Assembly (NCBI GenBank): GCA_029879905.1
Contig: JAOUPN010000004.1
Location: forward strand, 1 to 40,118
Direction: 5' to 3'
Length of the DNA: 40,118 nt
Source: Nitrospira sp.
GTDB lineage: Bacteria > Nitrospirota > Nitrospiria > Nitrospirales > Nitrospiraceae
Part shown: positions 32,796 through 39,987 of the stretch, piece by piece
How positions within the stretch are numbered: the first letter of the stretch is position 1
How the letters are laid out: the number at the start of each line of letters is the position of its first letter
The notes under the pieces: model-generated
What the model saw: the letters and a program-made list of their open reading frames with translations, nothing else
Told to the model about the DNA's origin: nothing
Databases searched by the model: none
Made by a program: the position numbers and the translations under genes

Positions 32796-33752
32796 CTAGG
32801 AGCTCGTGAAGTAGACGCTCCGGGCTTCTCCGTCTGAGGCTGAATCGCCCCAGGTATTGGCAAAGCCCAGCAACCCATACCACGCCACGGCATGCTGCCG
32901 ACCAAAGTCTGCGGCAATAGCTGCACGCAGCTCAGGAGCTTCGACTTCCGCGAGCGCGAGAATGTCGTCACCGAAGAACACCGCTTCACCGACAGCACTG
33001 TTGGTGCCGCGCTCGGTGAGCACGTTGTCATGGTCGATTTCGACGAACCGGCACTTCTCGATCTCTCCAACCTCGGCATTGAAAAACACATCGCCAGGGC
33101 GGAGATACTGCCGCCAGGAATGGAACTCCGGATCGTCCTTGACGCCACGGCACGCCTTCGTCGACGCCAAGACCATGTAGACCTGGCCCTGGTACGGATC
33201 GACATGCAGCGTCTTCCGCATGTAGTCCCGGATCAACTTGACGTGGGCAACGGTCATATTGTGCGTCCCGGTGACGCTGGTGACGCCTGCGTCCGTGGTA
33301 AACGTGCCGGCAATGGCACTGGTCGGACCAAACCGGATCTGCCCGTTCTTGACCGCCGCGCCGGCCACGGTATCGATGGTAGACTTCATTTGCTTCTTGA
33401 GCGTCTTCTGAATCGCGTTCTCCGGATCGAACTTATTCAGCAGTTGCACCTTCTGCGTGTACCCAATGCCGCGCCCGAACTCGTTGACCGTAATGGAACG
33501 AGTCGACATGGCGAGGGGATCGATTGGCACCTTCCCCGCTTGGCTGAGGATGGCCGATGTGGGCTCTGCGGTATTGCGAATGCGCTGAATCGTAACGGTA
33601 TCGCCTTGATGCGGCCCAAACCCTGGCTCCGGTTTCGCAAACTGCACCACCAATGTTTCGGCAATGCTCGCAAAGCGCAACTCGCTGCTCAGGGCGTGAT
33701 TCCGAGACACACCAGCACTAATGTCTGGCGTCCATTGAAAATTGCCTGCCAT
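32796..33752 (-). CDS. Major capsid protein, N4-gp56-like HK97 fold
   Basis: The 318-residue product matches the N4-gp56 type of major capsid protein: an N-terminal arm (WTPDISAGVSRNHALSSELR), a strand pair with GDTVTIQRIRNTAE, a long alpha spine (STRSITVNEFGRGIGYTQKV), a domain with MTVAHVKLIRDYMRKTLHVD and YMVLASTKACRGVKDDPEFH, a GDVFFNAEVGEIEKCRFVE segment, and a late FGDDILALAEVEAPELRAA. It follows the scaffold gene and precedes decoration genes, as expected. About 400 copies per shell would make it the most expressed gene, fitting the hairpins found downstream. Confidence 0.85.
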   Translation of the reverse strand: MAGNFQWTPDISAGVSRNHALSSELRFASIAETLVVQFAKPEPGFGPHQGDTVTIQRIRNTAEPTSAILSQAGKVPIDPLAMSTRSITVNEFGRGIGYTQKVQLLNKFDPENAIQKTLKKQMKSTIDTVAGAAVKNGQIRFGPTSAIAGTFTTDAGVTSVTGTHNMTVAHVKLIRDYMRKTLHVDPYQGQVYMVLASTKACRGVKDDPEFHSWRQYLRPGDVFFNAEVGEIEKCRFVEIDHDNVLTERGTNSAVGEAVFFGDDILALAEVEAPELRAAIAADFGRQHAVAWYGLLGFANTWGDSASDGEARSVYFTSS

Positions 33753-33806
33753 GGTCCATCTCCTTCTGTAGGGCCGAGGGAGACGACAAGCGTTACGATT
33801 CAGGCT

Positions 33807-34790
33807 CTACCGATCACGGTTCCGCATCATCAAGCCGGTGTTCTTGGCTTGGAGGTCGCGCAGTCGCTTCCAGTCCGCCAACATCGAGCCTGGACCATCT
33901 CGGTCCTCGCCCTCGTCGTCGTCCCGTCCACGCCGCGCTCTCGTGCGGTCTGAGCCTCGCTCGATAACCCCGTCCATCGCTTCCCGATGGCGGTCCTTGT
34001 CCTCTCGAAATTCTCGGCTACTGCGTTTACTGCCTCGTAACATGGTCGCTGCTTCCTCCACGAGTAAACTGACCTGCTCCTCTGACGGCGTACTGCGAAA
34101 CCAGGACTCGTCCTTCTCGCGTGCTACCATCTTCACGAGTCGGAGATCCTCTTTCCGCAACCCTTGTCGATCCAGCTCTTTCAAGGCTTCGGTCTCCGCC
34201 GCCTGCCGCCGCTCTTCCCGAGACCGGATCTCTTGCGAGACCTCCATGGACATATTCCGGCTGATGTCCTGAGCCGATAAGTCCTGATCTTGGTAAATGC
34301 GCGTAACCAGAGCTTCGTACACCTTGGCCGAACGATCCGGATCGTCAGCCGGGATTTTCTTGATCTCGGCTAAGATCGCCTCTTTCGCCAGTCGCGCCCG
34401 CTCAATCGCGGCATTCGTCCGCGCCGAGACTTCTTGGCGCGTCTCCTGCCGGCTTTCGAGACTGGCTAACCGGGCTTGCAGTTCAGCATTCTCGCGTTCC
34501 TGTCTCTCGAGTCTCGCTTGCGTCTTATCCCGTTCTGATTTCAACTCGTCGTAGGCCCGTTCCGCCTTCTCCGAGCGTTTGCCTCTTGGCCGGTCGTCGT
34601 CCAGGTCTTCGTCCTCAAAGTCCTGGCCGTCGACGATGTTCTGCTCGTCCTCGCCCTTCTCGTCTTTCTCATCAGCGACAGCGGACCCGCCTCCAGGCGA
34701 ATCATTCCCGCTGATGCTCAACACCCGAACAGCATGAGCTGGGACCAGCTCAGCGGCGTATCCGGTTATGGCTCGTAACATTTGACTCAT
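33807..34790 (-). CDS. Capsid scaffolding protein
   Basis: This 327-residue protein has an acidic disordered N-terminus (DEKDEKGEDEQNIVDGQDFE, about 40-65), then long coiled-coil helices (ERAYDELKSERDKTQARLER, REDKDRHREAMDGVIERGSD) and a basic tail ending in KRLRDLQAKNTGLMMRNRDR. It has almost no beta structure. Acidic start, coiled coil and basic C-terminus directly upstream of the major capsid gene are typical of scaffolding proteins that bind the capsid through a C-terminal helix. No protease domain is seen in it. Confidence 0.8.
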   Translation of the reverse strand: MSQMLRAITGYAAELVPAHAVRVLSISGNDSPGGGSAVADEKDEKGEDEQNIVDGQDFEDEDLDDDRPRGKRSEKAERAYDELKSERDKTQARLERQERENAELQARLASLESRQETRQEVSARTNAAIERARLAKEAILAEIKKIPADDPDRSAKVYEALVTRIYQDQDLSAQDISRNMSMEVSQEIRSREERRQAAETEALKELDRQGLRKEDLRLVKMVAREKDESWFRSTPSEEQVSLLVEEAATMLRGSKRSSREFREDKDRHREAMDGVIERGSDRTRARRGRDDDEGEDRDGPGSMLADWKRLRDLQAKNTGLMMRNRDR

Positions 34791-34822
34791 ATACAGAAAT
34801 CCCCTGTGTCACCGTGGAAGCG

Positions 34823-34837
34823 GCCCCTATATGGGGC
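34823..34837. other. GC-rich stem-loop before the scaffold gene
   Basis: GCCCC and GGGGC make a perfect 5-bp stem around ATATA, and outer CCGTG/CACGG arms can extend it over an internal loop. It lies in the gap between the 52-aa gene and the scaffold start. No T-run follows. It could be a processing site or leader structure of the scaffold-capsid mRNA. Confidence 0.45.
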
Positions 34838-34855
34838 AATCACACGGGTGAATGG

Positions 34856-35014
34856 TTAACAGTCCCCTTTCATCTTCTTCTTCGTCCAGAACGCACTCTT
34901 GATCGGATGCTTCTCGATGACCTTCACGCCAGGATCTTTCCCGCCGTTCGAGTTCTTCGAGGCTTTCGGCATTGGATAGGCCGATTTGTTCATCTTCATA
35001 TCGTCGTACTTCAT
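34856..35014 (-). CDS. Small basic protein (52 aa) before the scaffold gene
   Basis: ATG 35014 has AGGAG seven bases upstream and is better than the track start at 35041. The product MKYDDMKMNKSAYPMPKASK continues with GKDPGVKVIEKHPIKSAFWT and a Lys-rich end with one Cys. It is very basic (many Lys) and low in hydrophobics, suggesting DNA or RNA contact. Another ORF in a different frame (34827-35048) over the same bases has no comparable SD. Position between portal-region genes and the scaffold implies a small virion or assembly factor; unknown family. Confidence 0.55.
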   Translation of the reverse strand: MKYDDMKMNKSAYPMPKASKNSNGGKDPGVKVIEKHPIKSAFWTKKKMKGDC

Positions 35015-35051
35015 AATGGCTCTCCTTTCCCCTGCCGTCATGCGGCAAGCC

Positions 35052-35354
35052 TTAAATACCCAAGCTCACACGCGCTTTCTGCTGTGCGGCTTTCGCGGCA
35101 ACCTCGTTCACCTGATCCATCGTCTGCCCCATCGCCGTGAGTGTCTCAATGACACCCATCGCCTTGGCTCTGGCCCACAAGACTTCATGATCGCCCGTAT
35201 CCTGAGCCAGGATGAGCTCAATGTACTCTCGGAGCTGATCGCCAAAGGCTTCGACCAACGCCTTTCGACGCGGATCGGTCGGATCATGGAACAACGCACT
35301 CAAGTCCATCCCTTGCCGCTTCTTCGCTAAGCTCTGCACACGCTCGTCGGTCAT
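35052..35354 (-). CDS. Helical protein after the portal gene (100 aa)
   Basis: The product MTDERVQSLAKKRQGMDLSA is all-helical (ALVEAFGDQLREYIELILAQ, GVIETLTAMGQTMDQVNEVA). It starts with an ATGA overlap on the portal stop, so the two are translated together. Such small helical genes after portal genes are sometimes scaffold-like or assembly chaperones. No family recognised. The ORF at 35108-35299 is a shadow. Confidence 0.72.
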   Translation of the reverse strand: MTDERVQSLAKKRQGMDLSALFHDPTDPRRKALVEAFGDQLREYIELILAQDTGDHEVLWARAKAMGVIETLTAMGQTMDQVNEVAAKAAQQKARVSLGI

Positions 35355-37252
35355 GCTTCCCCTCCCCCACCTAATCCTGCCGCAGCCATGGCTTGCTCGG
35401 CCATTCCTTCCCCTGATCCCGGCGGCATCTCTCCACCTTCCCCACTCATCACTTGACCTGACGGATTCATGCCTTGCCCCTGCATCATCGCCATTTCAGC
35501 TTGCTGTTGAGCCATTTCGGCCTGCATTTCCTCATCGGTCTTAATCGCATCGCTCACGTCCATCGCGGCACCCAGCTTCCGAATCATCACGTTGTCTTTC
35601 GCAAACGGCTGAAACCGTGGCGAATCGGTCAGTTTTACGAGGTTGATGAGCCGATCGACTAACGCCGACTTCGCAAACAAGAGCGAGACCCCTCTGATTT
35701 CAATGTCCGTATCAGCGCGGACGGCCTTCATCCGCTCTTCAGGTGATAGCATGGCAATCTGTTGCAACAACTGTTCGTGCTTCGGTCCCAGCACTTGGAG
35801 ATAGCTGGGGGTATCGTTTGGATCCCAGTAGGTCGTCAGAATGTCTTGCGCCATTTCGATCCAGCCCTCAGCGCCGTGCTCCACATCCCGGCCAATGCCT
35901 TCAAACACGCCCATCGCTTGTTGGGTCTTGAGTTCAACTTCACCCTTCGTGATATTCTTCCGGTCGCCCAGCTCACCCTTGAGGAGCTCCGTGACGAACA
36001 CGCCGTTCTGGTAGAGGTTTCCACTCTCGCCCATCATCTTGTCGAAGACGGCCAGGAAGTCGCCGCCCATTTGGATCTCGGAATACGCCGACCCTTGCGC
36101 CCCTGACCTCTTCTTCTTAACGCAGCCAGGGTAGAGCTCTGTATCGTTCGGGTCCAAGAGCTTCGAGGTGTCGACTTCCATCGCTCCGTTCATAATGAAA
36201 TTCAGCTTGTCTACCGTCATCGAGAGTAGGTTGTTCCGAAACTTCCACATCTTGAGCATGCCTTCGATCAGCGAGTACCCATGGAAGTTCCGAAGGTGCG
36301 GCAAGGCCGCAAATTGATAGATCGGCCAGCGAATCCTGGCAAACTTGGTCGGGACCGGACGTTTAATCACTGTCCGATTCGCCACGGTAAAACGCACGTT
36401 CGGATAGATGAGCTCCCCGTTATGATCGAGCACCCCGCCCCAGAACTCCTTGACAAACACCTGCGGGTTGAATCGGTGGGAGTAGTCGACCAATCCGCGC
36501 TTCCGCTGATCACTCCGTCTGTCCCAGGTCCCTTCATCGCCTTTATCTCGGAGACTCCCTCGGACGTTGGTGTAGAACCCCTTCTTCTCCCCTTCTAAGA
36601 GCGTGTGATACGGCACATAGTCTTGATGAATGCAGAAGAGGCCGGATTGGGCATCGCGAGACATTGCCTCGGGATCGCGCCGAATCTGCCACGGCATGAG
36701 CCGGCTCCAACGTAAGCCTTCGTTCCCATCGGCATCGACGCCCCAAATGCCTTTCATCGCCATGCTGGACCCGATTGAAAAGCTCATTTCCGTCATATCG
36801 GGGAAGTGATGCGTGGCCTTGGTGCGTTTCATCCAGAACCGGAGCGCGTCTTGCCAGAAGTTCGCCTTCGCCATGGCATAGGGGTTATCTTTCTGGTCTG
36901 TGGTCGCATTGATCCATTCCGGCTGATCGACAATAGCCTTCCTGACCAGCATCTTCGCTTGTATCACGGTTTGAAATGGCTCGTTCGTGGTCACCTTGGC
37001 CTGCCAGTCCTCTTTTTGGTTCAGCTCAGGCATTTCCCCTTCGTGAGCACTCCAGAGCTGTTCATCGAGCTTCATGCGCTTCTCTTCGACACGCTCACAA
37101 TGCTTGACCGATTCTTCAAGATATTCGACCAAATGCCCATCGGAGAGTTCATTCGTCTGCTCGTCAAAGAGCTGATCGATCTCTTCATCAGGCAGATCAC
37201 GCAGCTCTTCAATCTGCGCCATTAACTCCGCATCGGTAATGCCAAAGCTCAT
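35351..37252 (-). CDS. Portal protein
   Basis: The 633-residue product has the plan of podophage portal proteins. An acidic helical N-terminus (ELMAQIEELRDLPDEEIDQL) is followed by a wing/stem region with NPYAMAKANFWQDALRFWMK, RLMPWQIRRDPEAMSRDAQS and the beta-rich GGVLDHNGELIYPNVRFTVA. A clear membrane-free stem (HGYSLIEGMLKMWKFRNNLL) follows, then a crown with helices and a Met/Gln/Gly-rich tail (EMAQQQAEMAMMQGQGMNPS). It is coupled by ATGA overlaps to the genes on both sides. Portal, scaffold and major capsid genes appear in the usual order. The crown tail is unusually Met-rich. Confidence 0.82.
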   Translation of the reverse strand: MSFGITDAELMAQIEELRDLPDEEIDQLFDEQTNELSDGHLVEYLEESVKHCERVEEKRMKLDEQLWSAHEGEMPELNQKEDWQAKVTTNEPFQTVIQAKMLVRKAIVDQPEWINATTDQKDNPYAMAKANFWQDALRFWMKRTKATHHFPDMTEMSFSIGSSMAMKGIWGVDADGNEGLRWSRLMPWQIRRDPEAMSRDAQSGLFCIHQDYVPYHTLLEGEKKGFYTNVRGSLRDKGDEGTWDRRSDQRKRGLVDYSHRFNPQVFVKEFWGGVLDHNGELIYPNVRFTVANRTVIKRPVPTKFARIRWPIYQFAALPHLRNFHGYSLIEGMLKMWKFRNNLLSMTVDKLNFIMNGAMEVDTSKLLDPNDTELYPGCVKKKRSGAQGSAYSEIQMGGDFLAVFDKMMGESGNLYQNGVFVTELLKGELGDRKNITKGEVELKTQQAMGVFEGIGRDVEHGAEGWIEMAQDILTTYWDPNDTPSYLQVLGPKHEQLLQQIAMLSPEERMKAVRADTDIEIRGVSLLFAKSALVDRLINLVKLTDSPRFQPFAKDNVMIRKLGAAMDVSDAIKTDEEMQAEMAQQQAEMAMMQGQGMNPSGQVMSGEGGEMPPGSGEGMAEQAMAAAGLGGGGEA

Positions 37253-37494
37253 GCCCGGTAGAGCCCTCCCTTGAAATCGCGGTCTAGCTGATCGGCTTGA
37301 GCCGCCTGCCCCAGCTTCCCGAGGTCGATATCGCTAAAACATCCAGTGACAGGGGGATCACCGGCCTGGGATGCGTAATGCACCTTGGCGCAGTTCCGGC
37401 ACTTCACCACTTCCCGACGATCGCCAATGCCACGGACCTCGATATAGCCCTGAATCCACACATGTCGCCCAAGTTCTCGTCGAATCGCTGCCAT
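37249..37494 (-). CDS. Small protein with Cys cluster upstream of portal (81 aa)
   Basis: The product MAAIRRELGRHVWIQGYIEV holds a CRNCAKVHYASQAGDPPVTGC stretch with C-x2-C-x(n)-C, a possible metal-binding loop, and a helical end (GKLGQAAQADQLDRDFKGGL). Its ATG follows the preceding stop directly (TAAATG) and its stop overlaps the portal start. Likely a small head-assembly or regulator protein; family unknown. Confidence 0.7.
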   Translation of the reverse strand: MAAIRRELGRHVWIQGYIEVRGIGDRREVVKCRNCAKVHYASQAGDPPVTGCFSDIDLGKLGQAAQADQLDRDFKGGLYRA

Positions 37495-37899
37495 TTAGAC
37501 CGCCTTGACGTTAAAAGGCCGAATCATTGGATCGTCCAGCTTGCCCAAGGTCACGAGGAGCCGACGCCGTAGCACCTCCGGTTGATAGCCCAGCATGTGG
37601 CAGATCCATTCGAAGCTCATCGCTTTTTGTGGGTTACGTTCATCGAGCAGCCATGTCATCGCTTGGCTTTTCTGTAACGAGTACGATTGTCGGGCATGCT
37701 GCCGATACCAGGCCGTCTCCCGCGAGACTGGCTTCTCTAACGGCTTGAATGTTGGCCGCACGAGGATGTCTTTTAAGGCTTGCAGCACCATCGCCGCGAG
37801 TAACAATCGTTCTGGCTCCACTTCCTTTTGTGGATTGCCATAGAAGCACTCACCGAGTTCGGAATCGATCTGAAGCATGTCAACGACATCCTTCTTCAT
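37495..37899 (-). CDS. Helix-turn-helix-like phage protein upstream of portal (134 aa)
   Basis: The N-terminal part has LLLAAMVLQALKDILVRPTF, a helical core, and the C-terminal half shows AMTWLLDERNPQKAMSFEWI then CHMLGYQPEVLRRRLL. This SF-x-x-x-C-x-x-LG-x-x-P-x-x-x-R pattern recurs in phage late-gene proteins next to terminase or portal genes and looks like a helix-turn-helix. DNA binding, for instance as a late regulator or packaging factor, is an inference. The start at 37899 has a weak SD; an alternative ATG at 37878 exists. It is 1 bp from the next gene. Confidence 0.7.
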   Translation of the reverse strand: MKKDVVDMLQIDSELGECFYGNPQKEVEPERLLLAAMVLQALKDILVRPTFKPLEKPVSRETAWYRQHARQSYSLQKSQAMTWLLDERNPQKAMSFEWICHMLGYQPEVLRRRLLVTLGKLDDPMIRPFNVKAV

Positions 37900-37905
37900 C
37901 GTGGT

Positions 37906-38196
37906 CTAGTCGGTCGGTGGAGCAGGACGCACGCCGCCATACCGCGGCTCTGTCTTAGCTACCTCGACCCGTTCCTTGCGGACCGGGGGAATCTCAACCT
38001 CGAACTCGACGGCTTTCGCCTTCGTGACAATACGTGTAACTGGTTTGCGCTTCTTAGGAGCAGTCTGCGTCGGTGCCTGAACCGCCTTCACTGGCCTTTT
38101 TGGCGCGGCTTTCGTGGCAACTGGCACAGATCGGCTGAATTGAGTAATCTTGATCTTGTGCGGTTTGGCTTTGGCTGGTACGGCTTTCTTCTTCAT
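37906..38196 (-). CDS. Lys/Pro/Ala-rich basic protein, histone-like (96 aa)
   Basis: The track start (38250) lies within the terminator hairpin; ATG 38196 after GGGG at six bases is preferred. The product MKKKAVPAKAKPHKIKITQF is very rich in Lys, Pro, Ala and Val, with repeated KAAPKRPVKAVQAPTQTAPK-like segments, like histone H1 or phage nucleoid-type proteins. It probably binds nucleic acid or the virion interior. It is the first gene downstream of the terminator. Function is inferred from composition only. Confidence 0.62.
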   Translation of the reverse strand: MKKKAVPAKAKPHKIKITQFSRSVPVATKAAPKRPVKAVQAPTQTAPKKRKPVTRIVTKAKAVEFEVEIPPVRKERVEVAKTEPRYGGVRPAPPTD

Positions 38197-38214
38197 CAAC
38201 AACCCCATAAACGC

Positions 38215-38258
38215 AAAAACGACCTGCCAGATTCCCCGAAGGGAACCCAACAGGCCGT
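38215..38258 (-). terminator. Strong intrinsic terminator with UUCG loop
   Basis: On the minus strand an about 18-bp stem (ACGGCCTG...CAGGTCGT outside, GGGTTCCC...GGGAATCT inside, allowing G-U pairs) closes on a TTCG tetraloop and is followed at once by TTTTT. This is a textbook rho-independent terminator. It lies between the accessory genes (above 38.3 kb) and the capsid module, so it should end or weaken transcripts that come from the right. Confidence 0.85.
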
Positions 38259-38289
38259 TCCTAGAACAATACGTCTGGATTAGGCTAGC

Positions 38290-38325
38290 TTAGTATTTGG
38301 GCTTTTTGCCTGATTTCTTTTTCAT
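38290..38325 (-). CDS. Micro-ORF (11 aa), Lys-rich
   Basis: MKKKSGKKPKY is read from an ATG that overlaps the stop of the previous gene as TAATG and has GAGGAG six bases upstream. The stop lies upstream of the terminator. It may be a leader or a tiny basic peptide. Coding status rests on the SD and coupling alone. Confidence 0.4.
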   Translation of the reverse strand: MKKKSGKKPKY

Positions 38326-38495
38326 TATCGCTCCTCATCTTCCGTGAACCGCTTGACTTTGAACGTATTTACAATCCCACCTGTACCACAACTGATTTCA
38401 AACGTCAATATGACCTTGCCTTGAACGAGCGGGATCATAGCGAATTCCCGCTGAACGCGCTTCAAGAATCGCTCTGGGACTGAGGCGGTAGTCAT
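38325..38495 (-). CDS. Small hypothetical protein (56 aa)
   Basis: This ORF is too short for the track. It starts MTTASVPERFLKRVQREFAM after GAGGAAG, 2 bp behind the stop of the 137-aa gene, and ends with FKVKRFTEDEER in a TAATG overlap with the 11-aa micro-ORF. The middle (LVQGKVILTFEISCGTGGIV) is beta-rich with one Cys. Position and SD argue for a real gene; unknown family. Confidence 0.6.
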   Translation of the reverse strand: MTTASVPERFLKRVQREFAMIPLVQGKVILTFEISCGTGGIVNTFKVKRFTEDEER

Positions 38496-38497
38496 AA

Positions 38498-38911
38498 CTA
38501 CTTCCTCATCGGCTTAAACCGGTTATCCGCCACCCACACCGTTGAGCCCTTGTGCATCACGGTATTGGAGAGGAGCCGATTGGTGGGGACTCCAGAGGTA
38601 AACGTCGTGACAAGGAACGATCCCGCATCAGAGACGTAGTAGACATACACCGTGCCGTTCGGAGCTGGCATCAGCATGTATTCGTGCGTGCCGTACTGGA
38701 CAGGCAACTGTTGCTGCACAAAGCTGCTCCCGTTCCACTGCCAGCGATAGGCCCCGACCTTATTCGTGGTGAGGAAGACCGGATCGTCCACAATTTCATG
38801 GCCCGTTAGGTGAGAGGGAATCGCAAAGCTAGAGAGAATCGACCCGGCATTGTTTGCGTAGATGTAGACATAGGGCCGGTTAGCTGCTTTAGAGATCGCT
38901 CGAAACGCCAT
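38498..38911 (-). CDS. Beta-rich hypothetical protein (137 aa)
   Basis: The product MAFRAISKAANRPYVYIYAN contains several repeated short strand motifs (AGSILSSFAIPSHLTGHEI, YRWQWNGSSFVQQQLPVQYG, GTVYVYYVSDAGSFLVTTFT), suggesting a small beta-barrel or propeller blade. YVYIYANNAGS near the start and VYVYYVSDAGS near residue 90 look like an internal repeat. No signal peptide. Family unknown; accessory virion or regulator protein. Confidence 0.68.
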   Translation of the reverse strand: MAFRAISKAANRPYVYIYANNAGSILSSFAIPSHLTGHEIVDDPVFLTTNKVGAYRWQWNGSSFVQQQLPVQYGTHEYMLMPAPNGTVYVYYVSDAGSFLVTTFTSGVPTNRLLSNTVMHKGSTVWVADNRFKPMRK

Positions 38912-38918
38912 GGCATCC

Positions 38919-39344
38919 TCACGCTACAGGGATATGCTTCCATTCGCAGGCATACACATGCCCTCTCTTCTTATACACGCGAATCTCACGGGGGTCTAGG
39001 CCGACGATGACCATTGCTAGGTCTTTCCCACATCGTTCCAAATCATCTAGTAGCCGACAGTCTTTCACTGACGACGTAGCCCCTTTGGTCGGATGCGAGT
39101 GCACGAGCGCCAACGGTTCGCGATTCTGAATGCCGCAGAGAAAGATGTACTCATGGATGTTGATATGGAACTCATGACAGGGATCGCCAGCGGTATTCGA
39201 TGTTTGATAGAACTTATCTCCACTGAACAACACGCCGCACATTTCCTGCGGAGATGCGTACTCGCTGCGCTGGAAGAGCAGATCAATGAGCGGTTGGCTC
39301 AACTCAACTGACGCAATAGCTCTTGGCTCGCCGCTTGGCGTCAT
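38919..39344 (-). CDS. Standalone JAMM/JAB metallopeptidase
   Basis: ATG 39344 (MTPSGEPRAI) has AGGAG six bases upstream and replaces the track start at 39416. The 141-residue protein carries a full JAMM set: Glu in SPQEMCGVLF, and HSHPTKGATSSVKD, that is H-x-H-x7-S-x2-D, which binds zinc and cuts isopeptide or peptide bonds. In siphophages this domain is joined to NlpC/P60 as the tail protein gpK, but here it stands alone in a phage that looks podovirus-like. Bacterial JAMM peptidases also trim ubiquitin-like conjugates, for example Cap3 of CBASS, so interference with such conjugation is possible. The role is inference. Confidence 0.8.
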   Translation of the reverse strand: MTPSGEPRAIASVELSQPLIDLLFQRSEYASPQEMCGVLFSGDKFYQTSNTAGDPCHEFHINIHEYIFLCGIQNREPLALVHSHPTKGATSSVKDCRLLDDLERCGKDLAMVIVGLDPREIRVYKKRGHVYACEWKHIPVA

Positions 39345-39498
39345 GGTCCTCTCCTGGTATCTCCATTGGACGGCATTCATGCTCCGGGTCGAGCGTACTA
39401 TCTCGCCAGGCCCCACAGGCCGAACAGATACTCAAGGCCCGCTCCTGAGTCAAGGGCTCTAGCGCGAGACGGATGGCTTGCTCAAGATCGTTGTTCAT
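39304..39498 (-). CDS. Small Cys-containing protein overlapping the JAMM gene (64 aa)
   Basis: ATG 39498 (MNNDLEQAIRLALEPL) is preferred over the track start; GGAAG lies four bases upstream. The protein has a helical N-terminus and CSACGAWRDSTLDPEHEC, a C-x2-C with a later Cys, like a small metal-binding finger, and ends in AKRRAKSYCVS. It overlaps the JAMM gene by 41 bp and the preceding gene by 17 bp. Unknown family. Confidence 0.6.
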   Translation of the reverse strand: MNNDLEQAIRLALEPLTQERALSICSACGAWRDSTLDPEHECRPMEIPGEDHDAKRRAKSYCVS

Positions 39499-39646
39499 TC
39501 TGCTTCCGCTCGTCAATCTCCTTGAGACGCACCAGGATGGCGAGCTGATGATACTCCGGGTACCCTTGCACCGCTTCGGCAAAGACCTCTAAGGCGTATA
39601 ACTTCCCCTCATCGAACCCTTGCTTATAGGAAGGGACTTGGTTCAC
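39482..39646 (-). CDS. Small helical protein with GTG start (54 aa)
   Basis: The GTG at 39646 overlaps the stop of the upstream frame as GTGA, as at 575-578, and GGAAGGGAA lies just upstream. The product MNQVPSYKQGFDEGKLYALE continues with VFAEAVQGYPEYHQLAILVR and is strongly helical. In the track this part is fused to an upstream stretch in the same frame (start 39838), but codon third positions there are poor. Start choice is an inference; the helical part is clearly coding. Confidence 0.55.
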   Translation of the reverse strand: MNQVPSYKQGFDEGKLYALEVFAEAVQGYPEYHQLAILVRLKEIDERKQNEQRS

Positions 39647-39838
39647 GACTTCCCTTCCGGTCCCCTCCACGGTGGGACAACCAACCCTGGCGGAGGCGCG
39701 ACAATCGTCGACGTCTTCTTGACCCCATCCTGGATATGCAGCACCGCTCGCTGCGTCTCCTTGGGCCTCTTGTGCCCGATTGAGGTAGATTTGAATGACC
39801 CTTCGCTTCTGCTTGGTGCCGAGACGGATCTTGAACAT
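39643..39838 (-). CDS. Small basic protein with apparent +1 frame switch
   Basis: ATG 39838 (MFKIRLGTKQKRRVIQIYLN) follows GGGGTG at seven bases and has good codon use for about 20 codons. Then the good-codon signal moves to the +1 frame (KETQRAVLHIQDGVKKTSTI, then PPPGLVVPPWRGPEGKS and a stop at 39643). The best reading is one basic protein of about 65 aa that needs a +1 shift, either a programmed frameshift or an assembly indel. The track instead shows one long frame (39482-39838), whose middle has weak third-position GC. I cannot decide between these from sequence alone. Confidence 0.4.
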
Positions 39839-39841
39839 CGG

Positions 39842-39982
39842 TTAACACCCCATGAATACATGCCAAATGCCAATAATGACGAGGATCGGAGGCCCCACCA
39901 CCGCCAGGACACCCATCCCTAGGATCCACAAGACGGCGATAGCCGCGAGCACCCATTGAATCGCGTCAGGGACGTGCGGCAT
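39842..39982 (-). CDS. Tiny membrane protein (46 aa)
   Basis: This ORF is too short for the track. MPHVPDAIQWVLAAIAVLWI continues with GMGVLAVVGPPILVIIGIW, two short hydrophobic segments that may form a hairpin or one long helix. It starts 5 bp after the stop of the fibronectin-like gene and ends 3 bp before the next ATG. The SD is weak. Support comes from packing and hydrophobic coding; function unknown. Confidence 0.55.
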   Translation of the reverse strand: MPHVPDAIQWVLAAIAVLWILGMGVLAVVGPPILVIIGIWHVFMGC

Positions 39983-39987
39983 GGTCG

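Noticed and set aside
32892-33953. 353-aa plus-strand ORF
   Set aside because: It lies antisense to the major capsid gene and scaffold end; no SD or domain.
34827-35048. 73-aa minus-strand ORF
   Set aside because: It shares bases with the 52-aa gene, which has a good SD at 35014; this frame has no comparable SD.
39624-39956. 110-aa minus-strand ORF
   Set aside because: It overlaps the tiny membrane gene and the frame-switch region, is Arg/Gly/Ser-rich and has no SD.
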